From: Bacillus sp. CH30_1T
GTDB lineage: Bacteria; Bacillota; Bacilli; Bacillales; Bacillaceae_B
DNA: 64,000 nucleotides
NCBI RefSeq assembly: GCF_008364765.1
Contig: NZ_VTUY01000008.1
Span: forward strand, 218,839 to 282,838
Direction: 5' to 3'
Part shown: one piece after another, positions 1-9,714 of the stretch
How positions within the stretch are numbered: the stretch's first letter is position 1
Layout: the number at the start of each line of letters is the position of its first letter
Notes under the pieces: model-generated
The model's database searches: none
Seen by the model: only the letters and a program-made list of their open reading frames with translations
What the model was told of the DNA's origin: nothing
Position numbers and translations under genes: made by a program

Positions 1-102
1 GATAAATTCGAATCGAACACTGAACAAATTAATATTTATTTAGAAAACACCCCCAAAGTTATGAGCAAAATATTTGGCGAATATTTAAAGAGATTTATTT
101 AA
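1..102 (+). CDS. C-terminal end of an unidentified gene cut by the window edge
   Basis: Frame 1 is open from the first base and stops at TAA 100-102, giving 33 residues that end in EYLKRFI. The composition (polar, Leu/Ile-rich, no low-complexity) is compatible with the end of a real protein, but nothing identifies the family and no start is visible. It could equally be chance. Confidence 0.25.
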   Translation, partial: DKFESNTEQINIYLENTPKVMSKIFGEYLKRFI

Positions 103-265
103 ATAAATTTGAAGTTAATAGAAAGATAGTGATTATTGATGAAACTTTTCTTTTAATGGAGTCTCCTTTGTTCTATAAAATAAGTATTTTAGGCAGCTTG
201 TCAAAACATGACTGAGAGACTAGGTCAACTAGAATGCTAATTTAATGAGTTTTCCTATTAAAGTG

Positions 266-281
266 TTGCAAACGGTTACAA
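266..281 (+). promoter_or_regulatory. cre site (CcpA operator) upstream of rbsR
   Basis: TTGCAAACGGTTACAA fits the cre consensus WTGNAANCGNWNNCWW at every defined position. It lies 64 bases before the rbsR start. CcpA control of the ribose operon is known in B. subtilis; binding here is inferred from the match. Confidence 0.7.
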
Positions 282-296
282 ACATGTGTTATTTTA

Positions 297-314
297 TGTG
301 TAACCGGTTACACA
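297..314 (+). promoter_or_regulatory. 18-bp perfect palindrome, probable RbsR operator
   Basis: TGTGTAACCGGTTACACA reads identically on both strands and has the central CG typical of LacI/GalR-family operators. It sits between the cre site and rbsR, so autoregulation of the operon by RbsR is the simple reading. Confidence 0.7.
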
Positions 315-345
315 AAACCAACCAAACGAACAGGAAGTGACGTAC

Positions 346-1326
346 GTGGTAACAATCAAGGATGTGGCGAGTGAAGCGGGGGTGTCGGTGGCGACGGTCT
401 CCCGGGTGCTCAATGATAACGGCTATGTAGGAGTCGAGACGAGGAAAAAAGTGATGAAGGCGATCGAGAAGCTGAATTACAGTCCGAACGAGGTAGCCCG
501 CTCCCTATTCAAACGGGAGTCGAGGTTGATCGGACTGCTGCTTCCGGATATTACGAATCCTTACTTCCCGCAGCTGGCGAGAGGGGTCGAGGATGAAGTG
601 AGCGAGGCTGGGTTCAGGCTCCTGCTCGGGAACAGCGACGAGAACATCCAGAAGGAACTGGATTATATCCAGACCTTCGTGCAGAACAATGTCGTCGGCA
701 TGATCTCAGCGACCAATCATGTGGAGCATGATCAGCTTTATAAGGAATTGAACCTCCCACTCGTCCTCCTTGACCGGACCACGGAGAACTATCCGGCTGT
801 CTATGCGGACGGCCGCAAAGGAGGACGCCTGGCGGCAAAGACCTTAGTTGAAAAAGGGGCGAAGCGGATCACCGTCATGAAGGGACCAGCCCACGTCAAG
901 CCGGCACAGGACCGATTCCGTGGAGCCGTTGAGTACTTAAGCGGGTCAGACGTTGATTTCACCGTGATGTCAACGACCTCGTTCTCCTTTGAAGACGCAA
1001 AGGGCTGGGCAGAGGAACTATTCGCCACCTATCCTGATACGGATGGGGTCATCGCGAGCAATGATATCGTCGGGATCGCCATTCTCCATGAGGCATTGAG
1101 GCTTGGGAAAAAGATACCCGAAGACGTACAGATCATCGGCTACGATGACATCCCCCAGAGCAGTCTTTCCTATCCGGCGCTCTCCACGATCAGGCAGCCG
1201 GCTTATGAAATGGGCAGGCAGGCAGCGGCACTTCTGATTAAACTGATAAAAAAAGAAAAAGACATCGATACAACTGTTCAGCTTCCAGTTGAACTCATAC
1301 AGCGAAACACAACACGAAAGGGATGA
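346..1326 (+). CDS. rbsR: Ribose operon repressor RbsR (LacI family)
   Basis: LacI-family repressor of 326 residues: N-terminal helix-turn-helix (residues 3-22, IKDVASEAGVSVATVSRVL) followed by a periplasmic-binding-protein-like sugar domain with the IASND and IIGYDDIPQS motifs. It closely resembles B. subtilis RbsR in sequence and length. I choose the GTG at 346 because AGGAAG at 332-337 is correctly spaced and the protein then begins MVTIKDVA as in relatives; an in-frame GTG at 337 lies inside that ribosome binding site. First gene of the rbs operon, with the operator and cre site just upstream. Ribose or a phosphorylated derivative is the expected inducer by family analogy. Confidence 0.93.
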   Translation: MVTIKDVASEAGVSVATVSRVLNDNGYVGVETRKKVMKAIEKLNYSPNEVARSLFKRESRLIGLLLPDITNPYFPQLARGVEDEVSEAGFRLLLGNSDENIQKELDYIQTFVQNNVVGMISATNHVEHDQLYKELNLPLVLLDRTTENYPAVYADGRKGGRLAAKTLVEKGAKRITVMKGPAHVKPAQDRFRGAVEYLSGSDVDFTVMSTTSFSFEDAKGWAEELFATYPDTDGVIASNDIVGIAILHEALRLGKKIPEDVQIIGYDDIPQSSLSYPALSTIRQPAYEMGRQAAALLIKLIKKEKDIDTTVQLPVELIQRNTTRKG

Positions 1327-1332
1327 AGGAAG

Positions 1333-2223
1333 ATGAAAAAAGCGAAAATTGCCGTGATCGGCAGTTCATCCATGGATCTGGTAGTGACATCAGCAAAACG
1401 CCCCGGTGCAGGGGAAACGGTACTGGGCGACAGCTTTGACACGGTTCCTGGCGGGAAAGGAGCCAACCAGGCGGTTGCAGCTGCAAGGCTTGGGGCTGAC
1501 GTTTACATGATCGGATGCGTAGGTGATGACCCGTATGGCCAAGAGATTTTAGAAAACTTTAAGCGTAATGGTGTTCATACGGACTATGTGGAACCGGTTA
1601 CAGGTGAGAAATCTGGAACCGCTCATATCATCCTCGCTGAAGGGGACAACAGCATTGTCGTTGTAAAAGGGGCTAATGATCTTGTGACTCCTGAGTACGT
1701 GGAGAAAACAGCCGATTTCCTCAAAACATGCGACCTCATCATGATCCAGCAGGAAATCCCGGAGGAAACGGTTGAGTACGTGGCAGACCTGTGTAACGAG
1801 ATTGAAGTTCCACTGCTACTTAACCCGGCTCCAGCACGTAAGATTTCACAAAAAGTCATCGATGGTGCAAGCTACTTGACACCAAATGAACATGAAGCAG
1901 ATGTGCTCTTCAACGGAATGAAGCCGTCAGAAGCGCTGAAACAATATCCTGACAAAGTCATCATCACAGAAGGAGCAGCGGGAGTCCGCTACCATAACGG
2001 AACAAAAGAAATTCTTGTTCCTTCCTTCAAAGTCGAAGTCGTCGATACGACAGGGGCCGGCGATACTTTCAATGCCGCATTCGGAACAGCCGTGGCTGAA
2101 GGACAGTCAATGGAAGAAAGCCTCCGATTCGCAAACCGCGCCGCATCGCTTTCCGTGACCGGATTCGGGGCACAGGGCGGAATGCCGACAAGAGACGAAG
2201 TGGAAAGGAAGCTGGCAGAATGA
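1333..2223 (+). CDS. rbsK: Ribokinase
   Basis: Ribokinase of 296 residues, PfkB family. It phosphorylates D-ribose to ribose 5-phosphate in the cytoplasm. Visible are the N-terminal substrate motif with PGGKGANQA near residue 40 and the catalytic [10 protein letters not shown] motif near residue 240, where the Asp is the general base. It starts six bases after rbsR behind GAAGGAAG and overlaps rbsD by four bases (ATGA), so translation is probably coupled. The length is normal and no defect is seen. Confidence 0.95.
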   Translation: MKKAKIAVIGSSSMDLVVTSAKRPGAGETVLGDSFDTVPGGKGANQAVAAARLGADVYMIGCVGDDPYGQEILENFKRNGVHTDYVEPVTGEKSGTAHIILAEGDNSIVVVKGANDLVTPEYVEKTADFLKTCDLIMIQQEIPEETVEYVADLCNEIEVPLLLNPAPARKISQKVIDGASYLTPNEHEADVLFNGMKPSEALKQYPDKVIITEGAAGVRYHNGTKEILVPSFKVEVVDTTGAGDTFNAAFGTAVAEGQSMEESLRFANRAASLSVTGFGAQGGMPTRDEVERKLAE

Positions 2224-2606
2224 AACGACATGGCATCTTGAACAGTCACATTGCGAAAATACTAGCCGATCTCGGCCACACGGATACGATTGTCGTGGCC
2301 GATGCCGGTCTCCCAATTCCGTCAGACGTTGTAAAAATCGATCTGGCATTGAAACCGGGAGAGCCGTTCTTCCTTGACGTGGTCGAGCTGTTAAAGGAAG
2401 AAATGGTTGTCGAAACCGTCACGCTGGCAGAAGAAGTAGAAACGAATGCAGGGGTTCATAAACAGATGACCTCATGGTTTGACGGAATCCAGTATGTATC
2501 CCATGAAGATTTCAAGAAAGAAACCCATAAAGCGAAGGCTGTCATCCGCACGGGGGAAGTTACACCTTATGCGAATTGTATCCTTCACGCGGGAGTCATT
2601 TTTTAA
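2220..2606 (+). CDS. rbsD: D-ribose pyranase RbsD
   Basis: RbsD of 128 residues, the usual size. It interconverts the pyranose and furanose forms of ribose so that the kinase receives its substrate. The N-terminal [20 protein letters not shown] segment carries the conserved catalytic His, followed by [10 protein letters not shown]. The gene overlaps rbsK by four bases and precedes rbsA by eighteen, matching the B. subtilis operon order. Assignment rests on the conserved N-terminus and gene order. Confidence 0.93.
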   Translation: MKRHGILNSHIAKILADLGHTDTIVVADAGLPIPSDVVKIDLALKPGEPFFLDVVELLKEEMVVETVTLAEEVETNAGVHKQMTSWFDGIQYVSHEDFKKETHKAKAVIRTGEVTPYANCILHAGVIF

Positions 2607-2624
2607 AACAAAGGGGTGAGTAGC

Positions 2625-4115
2625 ATGCAGATTAGCATGAAGAATATCCATAAAGCATTTGGTTCGAACAAAGTTCTTGAAGGAGTGGACATCGAGATCC
2701 AGCACGGGGAGGTCCATGCCCTGATGGGAGAAAACGGTGCCGGAAAGTCGACCCTGATGAACATCCTGACTGGTCTTCACAAGAAGGATCAGGGAACGAT
2801 CACCATCGACGGGAACGAAATGACGTTTGACGATCCGAAGCAGGCCGAGGAATTCGGCATTGCCTTCATCCATCAGGAGATGAACGTCTGGCCTGAGTTG
2901 ACCGTCCTTGAGAATCTTTTCATCAATAAGGAACCGGTTACACAATTCGGTCTCATCAATACGAGGAAAATGAAAGCGGTTGCGAATGAGCAGTTTAAGA
3001 AACTGAACATTTCCATCCCTCTCACAAAAGAAGCGGGTCAGTGCTCGGTCGGGCAGCAGCAAATGATCGAAATCGCCAAAGCCCTTATGACGGATGCAAA
3101 AGTCATCATCATGGACGAGCCGACGGCGGCCTTGACAGACCGGGAAATCGATACGCTCTTCACCGTTATCCGTTCGTTAAAAAAAGCCGGCGTGTCAATT
3201 GTGTACATCTCCCACCGGATGGAAGAGATCTTCACGATTTGTGACACCATCACGGTCATGCGGGACGGACGCACGGTGGATACGACGCCGATTCCCGAGA
3301 CGAACTTCGATGAGGTCGTGAAGAAAATGGTCGGACGTGAATTGACGGACCGCTTCCCGGCCCGGGATCCAAAGCCAGGCGAAACAATGCTTGAAGTTCG
3401 AAACCTGACGAAAAAGGGACTGTTTGAAAAGGTAAGCTTCGAGGTCCGCTCAGGAGAAATTGTCGGCGTATCAGGATTGATGGGGGCAGGCCGGACGGAA
3501 ATCATGCGCACCATCTTCGGACTCGACGGACGTTATGAAGGCGAAATCCTCGTGAACGGGAAACCGGTCACCATTAAAACACCCGATCAAGCGGTGAAGC
3601 TCGGTCTTGGATTCATCACCGAGGATCGGAAGGACGAAGGACTCGTCCTCGACTTTTCCCTGAAGGATAATATCGCCCTTCCAAGCCTCTACAGCTTCAC
3701 GAAGAAGGGCTTGATCAATGATAAAAGCGAACAGGACTTTGTGGAAATGCTTATCAAACGGCTGACGATCAAGACGGAATCAGCCCGGACTCATGCACGG
3801 AACCTGTCCGGCGGGAACCAGCAGAAGGTGGTCATCGCTAAATGGATCGGGATCGGTCCGAAAGTGCTGATCCTAGACGAACCGACGAGGGGAGTCGATG
3901 TCGGGGCGAAACGTGAAATTTATCAGCTGATGAACGAGCTCACCGACCGTGGCGTCGCGATCGTAATGGTATCATCCGAGCTGCCAGAAGTACTCGGGAT
4001 GAGCGACCGCATCCTCGTCGTCCATGAAGGGACCATCGCAGGAGAGCTATCTAAGGAAGACGCAACACAGGAAAAAATCATGACATTGGCGACAGGAGGT
4101 CACGCACATGAATAA
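2625..4115 (+). CDS. rbsA: Ribose ABC transporter, ATP-binding subunit RbsA
   Basis: Tandem-ATPase subunit of the ribose importer, 496 residues. Domain 1 has Walker [10 protein letters not shown] at residues 35-43, signature SVGQQQ and Walker [11 protein letters not shown]; domain 2 has the degenerate [11 protein letters not shown] loop, LSGGNQQK signature and [10 protein letters not shown], the typical layout of sugar importers of this class. I prefer the ATG at 2625: AAAGGGG at 2610-2616 is well placed for it, while the upstream GTG at 2616 overlaps that site. It overlaps rbsC by eight bases. Confidence 0.93.
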   Translation: MQISMKNIHKAFGSNKVLEGVDIEIQHGEVHALMGENGAGKSTLMNILTGLHKKDQGTITIDGNEMTFDDPKQAEEFGIAFIHQEMNVWPELTVLENLFINKEPVTQFGLINTRKMKAVANEQFKKLNISIPLTKEAGQCSVGQQQMIEIAKALMTDAKVIIMDEPTAALTDREIDTLFTVIRSLKKAGVSIVYISHRMEEIFTICDTITVMRDGRTVDTTPIPETNFDEVVKKMVGRELTDRFPARDPKPGETMLEVRNLTKKGLFEKVSFEVRSGEIVGVSGLMGAGRTEIMRTIFGLDGRYEGEILVNGKPVTIKTPDQAVKLGLGFITEDRKDEGLVLDFSLKDNIALPSLYSFTKKGLINDKSEQDFVEMLIKRLTIKTESARTHARNLSGGNQQKVVIAKWIGIGPKVLILDEPTRGVDVGAKREIYQLMNELTDRGVAIVMVSSELPEVLGMSDRILVVHEGTIAGELSKEDATQEKIMTLATGGHAHE

Positions 4116-5061
4116 CGCACTCAAAACGAATCACGTCGGCAATCTGATGCAAAAGCTAGGTCCGCTCCTTGGACTGTTTGTGCTGATTGCGACCGTATCC
4201 ATCATCAACCCTAGTTTTCTAGAACCCTTGAACTTATTGAATCTACTAAGACAGGTCGCAATTAACGCCCTGATTGCCTACGGGATGACCTTCGTCATTT
4301 TAACCGGAGGAATTGATTTATCCGTCGGCTCGATCCTCGCCTTATCCAGTGCCCTGATGGCAGGGATGATGGTATCGGGAATCGACCCGATCCTTGCGAT
4401 TCTGATCGGCTGTATTCTCGGAGCTCTGATGGGAATGGTCAACGGACTATTGATTACAAAAGGTAAAATGGCACCGTTCATCGCCACACTTGCAACGATG
4501 ACCATGTTCCGCGGGTTGACGCTCGTCTACACAGACGGTAACCCAATCACGGGACTTGGCGACAGCTATGCATTCCAACTGTTTGGAAGAGGATATTTCC
4601 TTGGAATCCCGGTACCTGCCGTCACGATGATCCTGACGTTCGCGATCCTGTGGGTGATCCTGCATAAAACCCCGTTCGGCCGAAAAACATATGCCATTGG
4701 TGGGAATGAAAAAGCAGCCCTGATCTCAGGGATCAAAGTACCACGCATCAAAGTGATGATCTACTCCCTGGCAGGCTTACTGGCAGCACTCTCAGGAGCG
4801 ATCCTCACGTCACGCCTGAATTCAGCCCAGCCGACAGCGGGTACATCCTATGAACTCGATGCCATCGCCGCCGTCGTCCTAGGCGGGTCAAGCCTGTCTG
4901 GCGGACGCGGACTGATCGTCGGAACACTGATCGGTGCACTCATCATCGGAACGTTAAACAACGGTCTGAACCTGCTCGGCGTCTCATCCTTCTTCCAAAT
5001 GGTCGTAAAGGGTGTCGTCATCATCATCGCCGTTCTCATCGACCGAAAGAAAGCAGCGTAG
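4108..5061 (+). CDS. rbsC: Ribose ABC transporter permease RbsC
   Basis: Integral membrane permease of 317 residues with eight or more hydrophobic segments across the whole length. It has the family hallmarks [15 protein letters not shown] (near residue 70) and [24 protein letters not shown] (split here by eye near residues 245-268). It starts inside the end of rbsA behind AGGAGGT (4096-4102). It forms the membrane pore for ribose together with RbsA and RbsB. Confidence 0.93.
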   Translation: MNNALKTNHVGNLMQKLGPLLGLFVLIATVSIINPSFLEPLNLLNLLRQVAINALIAYGMTFVILTGGIDLSVGSILALSSALMAGMMVSGIDPILAILIGCILGALMGMVNGLLITKGKMAPFIATLATMTMFRGLTLVYTDGNPITGLGDSYAFQLFGRGYFLGIPVPAVTMILTFAILWVILHKTPFGRKTYAIGGNEKAALISGIKVPRIKVMIYSLAGLLAALSGAILTSRLNSAQPTAGTSYELDAIAAVVLGGSSLSGGRGLIVGTLIGALIIGTLNNGLNLLGVSSFFQMVVKGVVIIIAVLIDRKKAA

Positions 5062-5071
5062 GAGGGATACT

Positions 5072-6010
5072 ATGAAAAAAGCATGGTTACTACTTATCAG
5101 TCTATCACTCATATTCCTGGGCGCCTGCTCCCTGCAGCCGCCGGAATGGGCGAAGCCGAATAAAAGCTCAAATCCTGAAGACATCAAAATCGGACTATCC
5201 GTTTCAACACTGAATAACCCATTCTTCGTCTCCATGAAAAACGGCGTGCAGGAAGAAGCTAAGAAACAAGGCATGGAAGTCGTCGTCGTCGATGCCCAGA
5301 ACGATGCCGCCAAACAGATCAATGACGTAGAAGACCTCATCCAACAGGGTGTTGACGTCCTATTGATCAACCCAACAGATTCAGCGGCCATCTCAACAGC
5401 CGTTCAATCCGCCAACAGCCTTGGTATCCCCGTCGTGACCCTTGACCGCTCAGCGGAAAAAGGAGACGTCGCTACTCTTGTCAGCTCGGATAACGAAAAG
5501 GGCGGCGAAATGGCCGGAGAATATCTGGTCGAACAGCTTGGTGAAGGAGCAAAGGTTGCAGAACTTGAAGGTGTTCCTGGAGCATCCGCTACTCGTGAGC
5601 GTGGAGCCGGGTTCCACAACATCGCCGACAAACAGCTTGATGTAACAGCCAAGCAGACTGCAAACTTTGATCGTACCGAAGGATTGAATACGATGGAAAA
5701 CCTGATTCAGGGGAATCCAGATATCAAAGCTGTTTTCGCTCATAATGACGAAATGGCATTGGGAGCACTGCAAGCGATCCAGAGTTCTGGCCGTGATGTA
5801 TTAGTCGTTGGATTTGATGGGAATGAGGATGCGATGACTAGTATTCGTAACGGTAACCTGTCTGCGACTGTTGCTCAGCAGCCTGAGAAGATCGGTCAGT
5901 TGGCCGTTCAGGCTGGGGCTGATGTGTTGTCAGGGAAGAAAGTGAAGGAGAAGATTCCTGTGCCGTTGAAGTTGGTGACGGAGGAGAATATAGAAGACTC
6001 TTCAGAATAA
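5072..6010 (+). CDS. rbsB: Ribose-binding lipoprotein RbsB
   Basis: Extracellular substrate-binding lipoprotein of 312 residues. The signal peptide ends in the lipobox L-G-A-C with the lipidated Cys at residue 19. The body is a periplasmic-binding-protein fold with ribose-family motifs (IKIGLSVSTLNNPFF, VVTLDRSA, VFAHNDEMALGALQA, VVGFDGN). I take the ATG at 5072 behind TAGGAGGGA; an upstream in-frame start at 5012 lies inside rbsC and would place a charged extension before the signal peptide. Last gene of the operon, followed by a terminator. Confidence 0.94.
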   Translation: MKKAWLLLISLSLIFLGACSLQPPEWAKPNKSSNPEDIKIGLSVSTLNNPFFVSMKNGVQEEAKKQGMEVVVVDAQNDAAKQINDVEDLIQQGVDVLLINPTDSAAISTAVQSANSLGIPVVTLDRSAEKGDVATLVSSDNEKGGEMAGEYLVEQLGEGAKVAELEGVPGASATRERGAGFHNIADKQLDVTAKQTANFDRTEGLNTMENLIQGNPDIKAVFAHNDEMALGALQAIQSSGRDVLVVGFDGNEDAMTSIRNGNLSATVAQQPEKIGQLAVQAGADVLSGKKVKEKIPVPLKLVTEENIEDSSE

Positions 6011-6018
6011 ATTGTGGT

Positions 6019-6055
6019 AAACCTCATTCGGGCGTTTGTACGGATGAGGTTTTTT
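6019..6055 (+). terminator. Intrinsic terminator of the rbs operon
   Basis: AAACCTCATTCG pairs with CGGATGAGGTTT (one G-U pair) around a ten-base loop, followed by a run of T. It begins nine bases after rbsB. Confidence 0.85.
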
Positions 6056-6328
6056 CGTTTGTTGATAAAAGTAGTGGAGAAAAATTTTAACTTTTCTTGC
6101 TTGGGTTTGATCCAAATGAGTTGGGGGTCGCCATGTTTTTCAGATGATTAAGCCAAAAGAAATAATCGTCTTTAAGAAACCTGCTCTTCATTTTCTACTC
6201 CAAAGGTATTTACCTTCCTCAGATTTAATAACAACATATTTAATTAAAAATATTCACCTAAGGGTATCCTTTCCCAGCCCATCTCCCTATATATAAGTTG
6301 AATACAGATTGAATCAGGAGTGAATCAA
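6056..6328. other. AT-rich spacer after the rbs operon
   Basis: No gene is supported. A GAGTTGGGGGTCGCC string at about 6118 resembles the GGGGTC/GACCCC motifs seen at 8555 and 8715. The base composition drops sharply compared with the rbs operon. Confidence 0.4.
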
Positions 6329-6721
6329 ATGAGTAGATGGAGTAATTTAAATCAATGGATGTTCGATTTGGATACATTTTATCCCCTGTATCTGTGGATT
6401 GTGTTGAATGCCATGTATGTGGGCGGAGTTCAGTTAGGGTGTGTGATGCTTGGTGAAAGGCCGTATATTAGGTCGATTGGGAAGTTTCGAGAGACCCTTT
6501 TTTATAAAGTGAGAATGTGGCCATTTTGTAAGTGGATGGAGTATGGGAGTGTCTATACGTTTAAGCCGATGAATGATTTAGCTTGTGGGCATTATTTCTA
6601 TTGGATCGGTATGTCTGTAAAAAAGGGATATGATGATTCTGGGATTGACCAGCTTGATAATAAAGCTGATTCCGGATTGTCTTCGTGCGGCGAAAAGCAT
6701 GTGAATCGGGTGCGGAAATGA
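6329..6721 (+). CDS. Hypothetical protein, 130 residues
   Basis: Unrecognised protein starting MSRWSNLNQWMFDL. The ATG at 6329 is preceded by CAGGAG at 6315-6320 with good spacing; an in-frame GTG at 6320 overlaps that site. It is rich in Trp, Tyr and Met, with a moderately hydrophobic stretch near residues 18-45 (YPLYLWIVLNAMYVGG) that could be one membrane segment, and a polar tail. It stands alone between a terminator and another orphan on the opposite strand. A real but lineage-restricted gene is plausible; no function is proposed. Confidence 0.45.
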   Translation: MSRWSNLNQWMFDLDTFYPLYLWIVLNAMYVGGVQLGCVMLGERPYIRSIGKFRETLFYKVRMWPFCKWMEYGSVYTFKPMNDLACGHYFYWIGMSVKKGYDDSGIDQLDNKADSGLSSCGEKHVNRVRK

Positions 6722-6734
6722 CCTGCAAACAGAC

Positions 6735-7088
6735 TTAAGATCTTAGAGAAAGAATAGATATTAGAGAACGCCACCAACATAGCGACACTAAGGATGTAGA
6801 TAGGGTGGAGGCGCTGATTGGACATTTCATTGGCAGGATGGATGTAATCATGATGTTTGAGTGGTTCATACGGAGGAGTTCTGGGTCGGAAAATTGGAAG
6901 AGTGTATTCTCTAATATGTGAAGAGGAGAATTCAGGTCTATATCATCAATGGCTGATAAGGTCATTCGTTTGAAAGTGCGCATTTCTAGATTAATGCAAA
7001 AAGTCGAATGGGATCCGTCCCCATTTACCCCGAGAAAAACCAAAAAATCAGGGTTGTACCAATCATCAAGATTTAAATAAAATTTCAT
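6735..7088 (-). CDS. Possible small hypothetical protein (minus strand)
   Basis: Open frame of 117 codons starting MKFYLNLDDWYNPDFLVFLG with GAGGT five to six bases before the ATG. The first 75 residues look protein-like (acidic, aromatic, strand-forming, with a DDIDLNSPLHILENTLFQF stretch); the last 40 are Ser/Leu-rich and look like out-of-frame sequence, suggesting a frameshift near codon 80. It faces the orphan at 6329-6721 convergently. No family recognised; it may be a decaying gene. Confidence 0.3.
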   Translation of the reverse strand: MKFYLNLDDWYNPDFLVFLGVNGDGSHSTFCINLEMRTFKRMTLSAIDDIDLNSPLHILENTLFQFSDPELLRMNHSNIMITSILPMKCPISASTLSTSLVSLCWWRSLISILSLRS

Positions 7089-7285
7089 TTTACCTCGCGA
7101 TGAAATAGGGTGTCAACCCTAAAGTTGTATTTTTTATCAAAAAAATGCTATAATTATTACCTGGTGATTTTTTTTTATTGAACGTTTAGTTATATATCTT
7201 ATTTATTCCGAAGGGAAATTCAAACAGTTTTTGTGAGCTTTTCAGGCAATAGTACCCGAGTTATTATACAAGGAGGACTAATATA

Positions 7286-8140
7286 TTGAATTTAATCAAT
7301 AAGAAAGTTACACATGAGCGGTTTGGTATGGGAAGTATCGTTAAACATAATGATACGGTAGTTGAAATACATTTCGCCTCGGAAAATAAAAAATTTGTTT
7401 ACCCGGATGTATTTGGACAGCACTTGAAACTACATGATAAAAGTGCTGCCAATTCACTTGAAAAAATTTTACACGAGCAGGAAATGGAACTCAAAGAGAA
7501 AGAAATGCAGAAGGAAGAGGAAAAGGAACGGCAAAGAAAATACCAGGAGCTTCGAGTGGGTCATGAAAAACTTATGAAAAATCATAAACTTCATCCCGAA
7601 TCGCAGATGGTTTACCGGTGCGATATAGAAGAACAGAGTAGCTCCTTTTCAGATTGGACGGTTTCCTCTGGTGAAATAAAAAGTGGTAATAATAAGGGTA
7701 AGCCAAACAAGCCCAGTCGCTTACACCAAAACAGTGCAGTCCTGCTGACAGCGGTCGATCCCGGCATGCTTGAAAAAGACAGACGGATATTAGGTGTCTA
7801 TATGGTAAAGGATAATTTCATCGGTAAACTTTGTGAAGATGGAAATATTCCTGCCCATTCCCATTACAGACTCCAACTTACAGACGAGGAATCGAAGCAG
7901 ATGCCTTTTTGGAAATACTATGTCAATGAAAAATCCCCTCAAAAAACGACTTGGAATACAGGCAAGTACCGTTATTTTGATAATTCGTGGATGGCTCAGA
8001 TTTTGCGCGACATCGTTTCATTGAAAAGTGACACGGAGGAACAAGAGCTGGCACAACAATTTCTGGACCACTTCTCTAAGGTGAATCAAATAGTAGAGCA
8101 GGAGTTAAAAGAGCCGAATGGAGCATTATTGCGTGCTTAG
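7286..8140 (+). CDS. Hypothetical protein with small N-terminal beta-barrel-like domain
   Basis: Protein of 284 residues starting at TTG 7286, ten bases after AGGAGG. Residues 1-50 carry a V.HERFGMGSIV / VEIHFASENKKFVYPD.F pattern like the small SH3/Tudor-type barrel found at the ends of some helicases and other Firmicutes proteins. Residues 60-100 form a highly charged Glu/Lys coiled coil. Residues 105-284 form a domain I do not recognise, with several conserved-looking Trp and Tyr residues (MPFWKYYVNE, NTGKYRYFDNSWM). It is probably cytoplasmic. It stands alone and is followed by a strong terminator. The function is unknown. Confidence 0.6.
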   Translation: MNLINKKVTHERFGMGSIVKHNDTVVEIHFASENKKFVYPDVFGQHLKLHDKSAANSLEKILHEQEMELKEKEMQKEEEKERQRKYQELRVGHEKLMKNHKLHPESQMVYRCDIEEQSSSFSDWTVSSGEIKSGNNKGKPNKPSRLHQNSAVLLTAVDPGMLEKDRRILGVYMVKDNFIGKLCEDGNIPAHSHYRLQLTDEESKQMPFWKYYVNEKSPQKTTWNTGKYRYFDNSWMAQILRDIVSLKSDTEEQELAQQFLDHFSKVNQIVEQELKEPNGALLRA

Positions 8141-8209
8141 ATAAGAACAGCGGGGGAACTGGCACAAGGTGAAAGAGTGTGTTAGGTTCACTGCGAATAG
8201 TGTTAAACA

Positions 8210-8237
8210 GGGACAAGGCGGCCGCCTTGTCCCTTTT
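8210..8237 (+). terminator. Strong hairpin, 12-bp perfect stem
   Basis: GGGACAAGGCGG is followed directly by its reverse complement and then TTTT. It lies 70 bases after the gene ending at 8140 and could stop transcription from that side. Confidence 0.7.
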
Positions 8238-8378
8238 AGTGGTTTTTGGACACCATACTTGTTCCTTCGTCTCCCTTTTTACCTCAGCCCTCATTTTATG
8301 TGGGGTGAGTTTGAAACGACTACTCTAGTTTTAATGGTAAAATGTTACTTATACTCGATTGTTTAAGGAGATGAATAG

Positions 8379-8549
8379 TTGCTTAGACTTTTTGTTACAA
8401 GACACGGTGAAAAATTGTATTGAATACCCAAAGGAAGTTACAGGGATGGAAAGACTCTGATTTAACTGAGAACGGAATGGAAAATGCGTTATCACTAGGG
8501 AACAGGTTAAAAGATGTGGAATTTCATTCTATTTATGCTAGTCCTAATG
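8379..8549 (+). pseudogene. Remnant of a histidine phosphatase family gene
   Basis: From TTG 8379 (behind AAGGAG) the translation begins LLRLFVTRHGEKL, the RHG phosphohistidine motif of the histidine phosphatase/phosphoglycerate mutase family. It then hits a stop; in the next frame it continues as LNTQRKLQGWKDSDLTENG and ends at HSIYASPN. The match stops abruptly at 8549, where GAGCTGGGGGTCTGACCCC begins. So the gene carries one frameshift near 8412 and has lost its 3' two thirds. The remnant is non-functional. Confidence 0.75.
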
Positions 8550-8739
8550 AGCTGGGGGTCTGACCCCGTTTTTTTAAAAAAGACATATCCTGTAACTATA
8601 TAATTATTTCATACTCTTAAACATAAGTTACTAGAAAAATACGATATTAATCTTTTTGGTAATAAATATTATCAGGATAATGGGATTACTCCTGATAAGG
8701 TAGAGCATTATGCTTGGGGTTTGACCCTAATCTACAAAG
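8550..8739. other. Junction with GGGGTC/GACCCC motifs and a short ORF remnant
   Basis: The broken phosphatase gene ends at GGGGGTCTGACCCCG followed by a T-run and an A-run. A 40-codon protein-like stretch follows (LLEKYDINLFGNKYYQDNG, 8629-8710) and leads into a second GGGGTTTGACCC at 8715. It looks like two gene fragments joined by a small repeated sequence; neither can be assigned. Confidence 0.35.
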
Positions 8740-8775
8740 AAGAGAGTGAACCTACCATTACAGGTTCACTCTCTT
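8740..8775 (-). terminator. Terminator of the truncated permease
   Basis: AGAGAGTGAACCT pairs with AGGTTCACTCTCT. A similar hairpin follows the intact permease copy at 28336-28374, so the terminator was duplicated with the gene. Confidence 0.75.
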
Positions 8776-8778
8776 ACC

Positions 8779-9714
8779 TTAACCAAGTTTCTGAATAGGA
8801 TTCTGCTCTTCCATCCTACTCTTTATTTTACTAATCACATTTATAATAGAGGTCATTATAAAACAACTAAACCCCGGCGACCACCCATTCGGAATCACCA
8901 AATAAACCACCATCCCAAATACTAAAACATACAACGACTCACGATTAAAATTCGCCCCCCCACTCGCAAGCCGAACCAGCGCGCTCTCAGAAATCCTCCC
9001 TCTCCTAATAACCAAATAATCAGCCACCACAATCGCCGATATCGGAATGATCAGGATCCCGAGATAAGAAATATACTCCTGCGCATTATAAACCAACTGC
9101 GGAAATGAACTTAAAATGATCCCGACTATACTGAACAACAGTGCACTTTGTATTCGCGATAGAGATGGTAGTGCGTTAAGCAGACTGTATCCGCCTGTAT
9201 ACGCATTACTCAGATTAATCGAAATCATCGACACCATCGCACATGCCGTGATCACCAGTAGAAGCAGGCTTGAGTCAGTCAGTTGACTCGCTGCCACGAA
9301 TGGATTCAGGTCCTTGAACAAGCTGGCACTCAATCCTCCAAGCAGTGCGGTCATCATGAATCCGACGACGTTTCCACTATAAAGGCCCCAGAATCCGTGG
9401 CGGTCGCTTTTACTATAGCAGGTGATGTCGGATGATGCGCTGACGCCGGAGATGTATTGGACGAAGACGAGGCTTGAGTAGAATAGGAACGTTCCTATGG
9501 AGAATGGTTCCTGATCTTGGTTGGGTGTTGTGAGGGAATCGGCTCCTTCTGTTAGGAAAAGGTACAGGATGATTCCCTGACCGATTACTAGGATAGGAAT
9601 GAATAGTTTAGTAGCTTTCTTGACGGCTTCGAAGCCGATGAGGGCTAGAAGGGTCATGATAATGGCGAGTCCGATGGCGACCGGTATGAATTGTATCGCG
9701 TACGTTGTTACTTT
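8779..9714 (-). pseudogene. 5'-truncated NCS1 family (cytosine/purine-type) permease
   Basis: The reading frame matches residues of about 131 to 439 of the intact permease at 28384-29703, with near-identical protein and clearly diverged DNA (several differences per 100 bases). Homology runs past the first in-frame Met (9657) to about 9714, then stops abruptly. The first 130 residues, several membrane segments and the promoter are missing, so this is a fragment that cannot form a transporter. It lies in direct orientation to the intact copy with the whole ara/gal island between them. Confidence 0.85.

Noticed and set aside
2472..3062. Long open frame antisense to rbsD/rbsA
   Set aside because: It lies opposite strongly conserved coding sequence, lacks a binding site and has shadow-like composition.
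8169..8366. 65-codon frame across the hairpin at 8210
   Set aside because: It spans a terminator palindrome and has no binding site or recognisable sequence.
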